Positions 59,623-64,000 of a stretch of DNA of 64,000 bases are shown here, one piece after another. The stretch comes from a virus. The stretch lies in the IMG/VR virus record IMGVR_UViG_3300013126_000012, positions 62,001 through 126,000 of that record. The stretch is one strand, 5' to 3'. How positions within the stretch are numbered: the first letter of the stretch is position 1; each line of letters starts with the position of its first letter. Both the position numbers and the translations under genes were made by a program. The notes under the pieces are model-generated. The model saw only the letters and a program-made list of their open reading frames with translations, did no database searches and was not told the DNA's origin.

Positions 59623-60591
59623 TTATGTCTTTGTTATTTTATATTTTTTACTATTCAATGTTAATAATAAGTTTTGTATTTGAGACAATAACGGTGCTGC
59701 ATTAGTAACTCCGGGAGCACCACCCGGACCTGTAGTACCCGCTGCAATTGCTTGAACTATTAACTGTAGTATTTGTTGCAAAACTAAACCATGTGATAAT
59801 GGCTCCGATGCATCTTCGCCCCCAATGTAAATTTCATTTGGAGTATTTAAAATAATGCCATCTTGGGAATCAATTACAGCTACATCTCGTTTAGCTCGTA
59901 GTATAATACGATCAGCAACGCCAATAAACTGTGCACCGGTAAATATTCCGTTATGCACTGTTAAATTTTTTGTTAATTGTAATGATCCAATTTGTTGAGT
60001 ACTAGTTAAGTACAATGATGATGCATCATCTTTAACTGATTCAATTGTATATGAATCTTTTTTATAAGATCGGCCGTTAGATAAAATAATTATAGGATCG
60101 CCATTTTGCGAACTATCCCAATTTGGTCGTATAGAATATTGGCCGCCTTTTACTGTACTAGTTAATCGAATACTATTTCCAAAGCGACCTTCGATAATTG
60201 AATCGCCTTGAAATGGTTGTAATGCTGAAACTTCTTTTTCTTGAAACGATAATTCCTGAATGTCTGCAACATCTACTGTAGAAACGCCTTGCAATAAGTT
60301 TGCATTGACACTAGAATTTAATGAAAACGAAGAAACATAATACCATTTGACATATTGAGTTTCAGCCGTATTATCTGGAGTTAATCCACTAACTAATAGA
60401 ACATGTTCGCCAATTAATGGTATTTGTTTTGTATTAATATTAAATGGTATAGCACGTACGATTTGTTGATCAAAATAGTTGGTATATGTTTTTACAAAAA
60501 TTTCAAATTGATTTTCCACAACATATTCATATGTAGCAGATTCAGGAACTGAAATTACTTCGCCAACATGAAATTGAACATTATGATCCAC
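59623..60591 (-). CDS. gp5-like baseplate spike/hub protein without lysozyme
   Basis: A 322-residue protein. Residues about 5-110 are an OB-like barrel (GEVISVPESATYEYVVENQF; IPLIGEHVLLVSG). Next comes the spike-base pattern (about 145-185): GDSIIEGRFGNSIRLTS, GDPIIILSNG. The later part (about 235-290) has repeating strands (NGIFTGAQFIGVADRIILRA, then KRDVAVIDSQDGIILNTPNE), as in a triple-stranded beta-helix. T4 gp5 carries a lysozyme domain here absent. The start is a GTG with AAGGA five bases upstream, overlapping the previous gene by 11 bases. Confidence 0.82.
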   Translation of the reverse strand: MDHNVQFHVGEVISVPESATYEYVVENQFEIFVKTYTNYFDQQIVRAIPFNINTKQIPLIGEHVLLVSGLTPDNTAETQYVKWYYVSSFSLNSSVNANLLQGVSTVDVADIQELSFQEKEVSALQPFQGDSIIEGRFGNSIRLTSTVKGGQYSIRPNWDSSQNGDPIIILSNGRSYKKDSYTIESVKDDASSLYLTSTQQIGSLQLTKNLTVHNGIFTGAQFIGVADRIILRAKRDVAVIDSQDGIILNTPNEIYIGGEDASEPLSHGLVLQQILQLIVQAIAAGTTGPGGAPGVTNAAPLLSQIQNLLLTLNSKKYKITKT

Positions 60592-61018
60592 TCGAATCCT
60601 TTTTTGCTTTATCCATTGATGATTCTATACGCTGTTTTAATGCTGCAGATTCTTGTTCGATTGAATCCAATTCATCAGTTAATTCTGCAGACAATGTTTG
60701 TTCCGCAACACGAAGCAATTGTTGTTTTTCTTCGTCACTCAATAAACTATCAGCGCCTGATATTGTTTGTTTTGTAGAAATATAACGTTGAACAATTGCA
60801 GTTAATTTAACTAGATGATCGTCATTTTTAACTGCAACATCTAAATATTCTTTAATTAACGGAACAATAATTGTAGCATCCGATGCATTTTTTATTAATG
60901 GTTGCAACTGTGCAATAAGCTGATTTATTTGTCTATCTTTCTTTTTTGAATTATGATAAACATCGGACATTAAATCGGCAAAGGTAGTTCCTTTGAATAA
61001 TTCATCATTCTTGTCCAT
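60581..61018 (-). CDS. Conserved-looking helical protein, 145 aa
   Basis: Function unknown. The sequence MDKNDELFKGTTFADLMSDV, then YHNSKKKDRQINQLIAQLQP and LIKEYLDVAVKNDDHLVKLT looks like a family widespread in T4-like phages of aquatic bacteria. It is all-helical, ending in a charged coiled coil. The ATG at 61018 is preferred to an upstream TTG-type start because AAAGGGT lies eight bases before it and a promoter-like element 10 bases before. It sits between the late sigma factor and the gp5-like gene. Confidence 0.8.
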   Translation of the reverse strand: MDKNDELFKGTTFADLMSDVYHNSKKKDRQINQLIAQLQPLIKNASDATIIVPLIKEYLDVAVKNDDHLVKLTAIVQRYISTKQTISGADSLLSDEEKQQLLRVAEQTLSAELTDELDSIEQESAALKQRIESSMDKAKKDSSGS

Positions 61019-61028
61019 ACAAAAACCC

Positions 61029-61042
61029 TTTAAAATAAATAT
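61029..61042 (-). promoter_or_regulatory. Late-promoter-like element
   Basis: Coding strand ATATTTATTTTAAA, 10 bases before the ATG at 61018. It overlaps the stop of the sigma factor gene. Flanking CCTTT and AAAGG could pair weakly around it, covering the AAAGGGT site. Confidence 0.6.
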
Positions 61043-61737
61043 CAAAAAGGCAATTTTATGAAGTTTGATTGTTCATATTCACGAAATTTATCTTCGTAAA
61101 TTTGTTTTAAAACTTTAACTACCCGCGTAATATTTGTTGTTTCTAAATTAGTACGCTCGCGAATTAAGATATATAATGCTTTTTTATTAAAATCTTCAAT
61201 ATATTCTCTAGTCTCAAAAATATGCAAGATTGAATCAGCAACATGTATATCGGTTGCTGTAGAAAAAATATAGTTTAGATTATCATAACAATATTGAACG
61301 TATGCATTCATAAAATATTCTAGAATTTCACGCATTTCATCATTATGAATTTCTGCCATAATGTTGCGTTGTTCATCAATATTAATTTCTAACGAATTAG
61401 ATTTTAATTTAGAATAGCCTTTTTGATTTTCTGCAATTAGATAATTAAATGAAGTTCTAGTATAATAAGAATATGCTTTACCCGCATTTGGATTAAATTT
61501 GTCTAATCGAGCTGTTAAATAAGTAACTAAATCGGTTTGCAAATCTTGAAACGAAGAATCGATATAATCAGGCTTAACTTTGTTGATGATATTTTCAGAC
61601 ATTTTCATGAAAGCCGGATAAATAAATCTACGATAAATTTTTTCTCGTTGTGCTATATTTTCTGACTTATTATAAGCCGATATTGCAAAATCTGTTATTT
61701 TAGTAAAATATGATTTACTTTTCTTCGCTCTGGCCAT
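61042..61737 (-). CDS. Late-transcription sigma factor (gp55-like)
   Basis: A 231-residue sigma factor from the ATG at 61737. The segment IYRRFIYPAFMKMSENIINK, then DLQTDLVTYLTARLDKFNPN and AGKAYSYYTRTSFNYLIAEN (about 38-110) is the sigma region 2-like core typical of gp55. There is no long region 4, as expected. T4 gp55 directs host RNA polymerase to late promoters with a single TATAAATA-type element. The repeated ATATTTATWWWAAA element of this phage is the obvious candidate target. The gene overlaps the membrane protein gene by 23 bases and shares the unit with the HD hydrolase. Confidence 0.92.
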   Translation of the reverse strand: MARAKKSKSYFTKITDFAISAYNKSENIAQREKIYRRFIYPAFMKMSENIINKVKPDYIDSSFQDLQTDLVTYLTARLDKFNPNAGKAYSYYTRTSFNYLIAENQKGYSKLKSNSLEINIDEQRNIMAEIHNDEMREILEYFMNAYVQYCYDNLNYIFSTATDIHVADSILHIFETREYIEDFNKKALYILIRERTNLETTNITRVVKVLKQIYEDKFREYEQSNFIKLPF

Positions 61738-62011
61738 TGTCAAATTCTTCTTTTAGTTCATTAATAACTTGTTTAAGTAAATCAAATGTAGTTCCCGCTT
61801 CATCTTCAGCTTCAAATGCCCCTAATCGGTCAATTTGTTTCATTACATTATATGATTTTTCAATGCGTTCAAACATGAAACTATTTGTTGTTTCCAATTG
61901 TTCAATATAATCCTGAGCATCAGCTAATGCACCAGCAAGAAACCATACTCGGTAGCCTAAATATGACCCTGCACCGATTAGCAATATTGTTGTTATGATA
62001 AAAAATAACAT
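61715..62011 (-). CDS. Small membrane protein of a widespread phage family
   Basis: A 98-residue protein with one N-terminal membrane segment (FFIITTILLIGAGSYLGYRV, about 3-22), a coiled coil (about 30-60) and the motif QIDRLGAFEAEDEAGTTFDL (about 62-82). I recognise this DxxGxFExDDExGxxF-type pattern from many T4-like phages, where it remains uncharacterised. Its stop is inside the sigma factor gene and its start is one base from the HD hydrolase stop, so it is in the sigma operon. Membrane location is predicted. Confidence 0.82.
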   Translation of the reverse strand: MLFFIITTILLIGAGSYLGYRVWFLAGALADAQDYIEQLETTNSFMFERIEKSYNVMKQIDRLGAFEAEDEAGTTFDLLKQVINELKEEFDNGQSEEK

Positions 62012-62012
62012 A

Positions 62013-62789
62013 TTATTCCTCGTTAAATGCTTTAAAAATATCCGTTAATGACTGTTCAACACCTGGATTATTTTCAGCTAAATTCTTTAGTCCTGTTGAT
62101 TTTTGGACACGATTTTTTTCCGCAGCTGGTTTGGGAGATTCTTTGTCTTTATTTCTCCAACGTTCAAATTCAATTTGTGCTGCCATATGATCTGCATGAT
62201 GCAAAATGATAGGAAGATTTGTTTTCAATTTGGCTTGTGCCGAGCGAGCAACAAAATATGGTTTATTTGCTTCATCATACATTCCATCGTGAATCTTAAT
62301 TGCTTGATATTCCGTCCAAGACATTTTAACATCATATTCTTGTAGCAACCAAATTGAAAGATCTGGTACCATGGTAAACGGAATGTTTTCATTGTGACGA
62401 TACATTTTATTTTGATTCTTGCGATGCCAATCTGAAGTTTCTATTTGATATACTTCATTACCTTCGCCCGGAAATCCTACTTTGCCCAAATCATGATGCA
62501 TTGCAGCAAAGCGAAGTTCTTCAATAGTATAACCAGACATATCCGCACCCATCTCATTCCAAGATTCATAAAGTTTCTCAGCACATGCAATAACTCGAAG
62601 TACGTGATCTACATATCCTCCGGCAAATGCATTATGAAAATGAGCTATCGAAGATGCTGGCATCATTGCTATGCGATCTTCAAATTCATCATACATTTTA
62701 TTTAATTCTGTTTTGCGGGTAGGAAAATAAGTATTTACTAATTTGCGATACTGTTCCCAGTTTGATTTGATTTTTTCTGCTTGTAACAT
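62013..62789 (-). CDS. HD-domain phosphohydrolase
   Basis: A 258-residue metal-dependent hydrolase. HD ligands are GGYVDHVLRVIACA (about 53-66, His), FAAMHHDLGKVGFPGE (about 92-107, HHD.GK), and later MYRHNENIPFTM (His) and LPIILHHADHMAAQ (His and Asp, about 195-208). The family removes phosphate from nucleotides or related molecules; the substrate here is unknown. The C-terminal 45 residues are a charged tail (KPAAEKNRVQKS). It is in the operon with the sigma factor. It could adjust nucleotide pools or signal molecules during infection. Confidence 0.88.
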   Translation of the reverse strand: MLQAEKIKSNWEQYRKLVNTYFPTRKTELNKMYDEFEDRIAMMPASSIAHFHNAFAGGYVDHVLRVIACAEKLYESWNEMGADMSGYTIEELRFAAMHHDLGKVGFPGEGNEVYQIETSDWHRKNQNKMYRHNENIPFTMVPDLSIWLLQEYDVKMSWTEYQAIKIHDGMYDEANKPYFVARSAQAKLKTNLPIILHHADHMAAQIEFERWRNKDKESPKPAAEKNRVQKSTGLKNLAENNPGVEQSLTDIFKAFNEE

Positions 62790-62805
62790 AACTTATTATA
62801 TTGAT

Positions 62806-62970
62806 TTATTTTCGTATTTCCAATTGATGTCCATTGACAAGCTTTGATACACAACGGAAACAAGTAACAGCTGTTGCGTTTATATCTATTTTTTGACAAA
62901 TTTCATCACAATATTTGCATTGTAACTTTTTAAAGCCCCTTGGCGCAGGACTACTTTTTATTTTTTTCAT
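62806..62970 (-). CDS. Small zinc-ribbon-like protein, 54 aa
   Basis: From the ATG at 62970 the product is MKKIKSSPAPRGFKKLQCKY and a Cys pair CKYC...CFRC (about 18-21 and 36-39), typical of a zinc ribbon, ending in GHQLEIRK. A longer frame would need a TTG start. Function unknown; small zinc ribbons in phages often bind nucleic acid or RNA polymerase, but nothing here decides that. It lies between the HD hydrolase and a small helical gene. Confidence 0.72.
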   Translation of the reverse strand: MKKIKSSPAPRGFKKLQCKYCDEICQKIDINATAVTCFRCVSKLVNGHQLEIRK

Positions 62971-62980
62971 TTGTTTTAGA

Positions 62981-63172
62981 TTAACCGCGATCAATAAAAT
63001 AACGTGCCTCTTCTAATTTTTTAATTGCACGAGCTAAATTGTCTAAAGTTGAATTTTTATCAATCTTACCTTCGGAAATGGCTTTGCCTACATTTCTAAC
63101 AATTTCTTTTGCATCTTCTACATTGTCAATAACATTACTTTTGTATTTGTACTTTGGATCATAACTTGTCAT
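62981..63172 (-). CDS. Small helical protein, 63 aa
   Basis: Not recognised. It is charged and helical (VEDAKEIVRNVGKAISEGKI; LDNLARAIKKLEEARYFI). AAAGGTT lies nine bases before the ATG. The promoter-like element lies 35 bases upstream, so it is the first gene of the sigma-factor unit. Confidence 0.72.
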   Translation of the reverse strand: MTSYDPKYKYKSNVIDNVEDAKEIVRNVGKAISEGKIDKNSTLDNLARAIKKLEEARYFIDRG

Positions 63173-63207
63173 AATTTAACCTTTTTTATTTATTATTAAT
63201 ATCATTA

Positions 63208-63221
63208 TATAATATAAATAT
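63208..63221 (-). promoter_or_regulatory. Late-promoter-like element, variant
   Basis: Coding strand ATATTTATATTATA, 35 bases before the ATG at 63172. The flank matches the copy at 51-64. It ends just before the UV endonuclease stop. Confidence 0.5.
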
Positions 63222-63222
63222 C

Positions 63223-64000
63223 TTATTCTAAAATTAATTGGGCGTTTTGACAACATTCAACATTCAACGCAATCAATGATTGTTCTTTAGCCTTAGCTTC
63301 AACCATAACATCAAGATCTGCAACACCATATGTAGCAGGAAGCCGCGTAATATAGTCGGCATGAGCCTGCTCCTTGATCTTGGTAAACTCCTTGTATTGT
63401 TTGTGAAATGTAGGCCATTTGGGCAAGTCGGCAATGTCAATGTTGTGATGTGCAAACATACGCTCAATAAGAATTTGTGCTTCGCGTCGACGAGACTCGC
63501 TGTAATGAGTACATTGTGTGACACCATGACGTTGCCATGTCTCACGCGCCATAAAAAATGCTTCTTGTTCGGATAAGTCACCAGTATTGAATGTGTGATG
63601 CCAATAGTCAAACGTAATAGGTATAGCAATTTCGGTATGCAACATGGAATACAATTCGCGCACGGAATACATGGAGGCCTTGTCATCATTCTCGATAACT
63701 AAACGTGCCTTGCAAGAATCTGAAAGACGATCATAGTTATGTAACCACCGTGCAATGGTGCCGGGCTTGTCATTGTAAGTAGCACCAACGTGAATATTGA
63801 TCTTGTTCTCAAAGCTAGGAGCAAAGCCCATCATATCAAAGAGCTCAGAATGCCGTTCAAGACCAGTGATGCTATTATCAACTACCGTAGCATCAGGACT
63901 ACCTAGGATATGAAATGGACCAGGATGCGTTGTGATGCGATGGCCATGCGCACGAGCAAAGTCACCAGCAGCACGTAGATGCTGCACAATAAGATCGATG
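63223..64000 (-). CDS. UV-damage endonuclease (UvdE/UvsE family), 5' end missing
   Basis: The frame is open to the window edge, so the N-terminus is missing. The visible 259 residues match the TIM-barrel UvdE family: DFARAHGHRITTHPGPFHIL (His ligand), FENKINIHVGATYNDK (His), RLVIENDDKAS (Glu), IPITFDYWHHTFN (Asp and His) and QCTHYSESRRRE (His, Ser). UvdE nicks DNA 5' of UV photoproducts. T4 uses a different repair enzyme (DenV). A GTG at 63987 is inside the frame and is not likely to be the true start. Codon use looks richer in G and C than in the adjacent genes. Confidence 0.92.
   Translation of the reverse strand, partial: IDLIVQHLRAAGDFARAHGHRITTHPGPFHILGSPDATVVDNSITGLERHSELFDMMGFAPSFENKINIHVGATYNDKPGTIARWLHNYDRLSDSCKARLVIENDDKASMYSVRELYSMLHTEIAIPITFDYWHHTFNTGDLSEQEAFFMARETWQRHGVTQCTHYSESRRREAQILIERMFAHHNIDIADLPKWPTFHKQYKEFTKIKEQAHADYITRLPATYGVADLDVMVEAKAKEQSLIALNVECCQNAQLILE

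Noticed and set aside
61019-61045. Longer N-terminus of the 145-residue gene
   Set aside because: It would run across the promoter-like element and sigma factor stop. ATG 61018 has a good ribosome binding site.
1-64000. Many open frames on the plus strand, such as 15456-15890 and 40466-40846
   Set aside because: They lie opposite strong minus-strand genes, have no ribosome binding sites, and give no recognisable protein. They are shadows.
1-64000. Reading the repeated element as plus-strand TATAAATA late promoters
   Set aside because: All visible genes are on the minus strand, and the element lies just before minus-strand starts with ribosome binding sites following. Plus-strand use would only give antisense RNA. 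It is not excluded by sequence alone.
1-64000. tRNA genes, CRISPR arrays, insertion sequences, integrase
   Set aside because: None seen. No cloverleaf-like gaps, no regularly spaced repeats, and no transposase or recombinase motifs.

Overview
The window is a contiguous piece of an AT-rich, T4-like (straight-tailed, contractile) bacteriophage genome. Every credible gene lies on the minus strand, so transcription runs from high to low coordinates. Genes are tightly packed: many stops and starts overlap as ATGA or TAATG, and no gap exceeds about 180 bases. The core is recognisable: large terminase, portal, prohead protease, scaffold core, major capsid protein, neck proteins, tail sheath, tail tube, tape measure, baseplate wedge proteins (gp6, gp25 and gp53 types), a gp5-type spike and a gp55-type late sigma factor. 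I saw no tRNA, CRISPR array, integrase or insertion sequence.

The host is not certain. A member of the Bacteroidota is the best guess. The phage-encoded ribosomal protein bS21 has a C-terminal half (FIKP..EKRAQ..AAFIQ) that, from memory, resembles bS21 of that phylum, and one exported protein has a signal peptide ending in VVAQ. Against this, many genes carry clear Shine-Dalgarno sequences (AGGAG, AAGGA), which are usually rare in Bacteroidota. The tail-fibre modules look like those of uncultured aquatic T4-like phages.

Layout in the direction of transcription. 64000-61000: UV-damage endonuclease (5' end outside the window), two small proteins, an HD hydrolase, a membrane protein and the late sigma factor. 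61000-45600: gp5-like spike, gp25, gp6, a run of large adhesin or baseplate-associated virion proteins, and a minimal kinase-like protein. 45600-38700: a protein with a peptidoglycan-binding-like domain, a T7-type endonuclease I, a DnaG-type primase and a single-chain Mre11-Rad50 (gp47-gp46) nuclease. 38700-24700: a large fibre protein, a nucleotidyltransferase-ligase fusion, two membrane proteins, terminase, portal, head-associated proteins, protease and bS21. 24600-17700: scaffold, capsid, PhoH and neck genes gp13, gp14 and gp15. 17800-3500: fibres, sheath, tube, a gp26/gp51 chaperone pair with a probable +1 frameshift, tape measure and baseplate hub. 3500-1: a short family A DNA polymerase, a GIY-YIG homing endonuclease and two unknown genes.

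Transcription appears to be organised by a repeated element, coding-strand consensus ATATTTATWWWAAA, found at least 23 times and almost always just upstream of a virion gene or operon. It is probably the phage late promoter read with the encoded gp55-type sigma factor. At several sites the element lies in the loop of a hairpin whose 3' arm covers the ribosome binding site or start codon. This would silence read-through transcripts and leave transcripts from the late promoter free, as known for a few T4 genes. Strong hairpin terminators, two with UUCG loops, follow the capsid, sheath, tube and bS21 genes.
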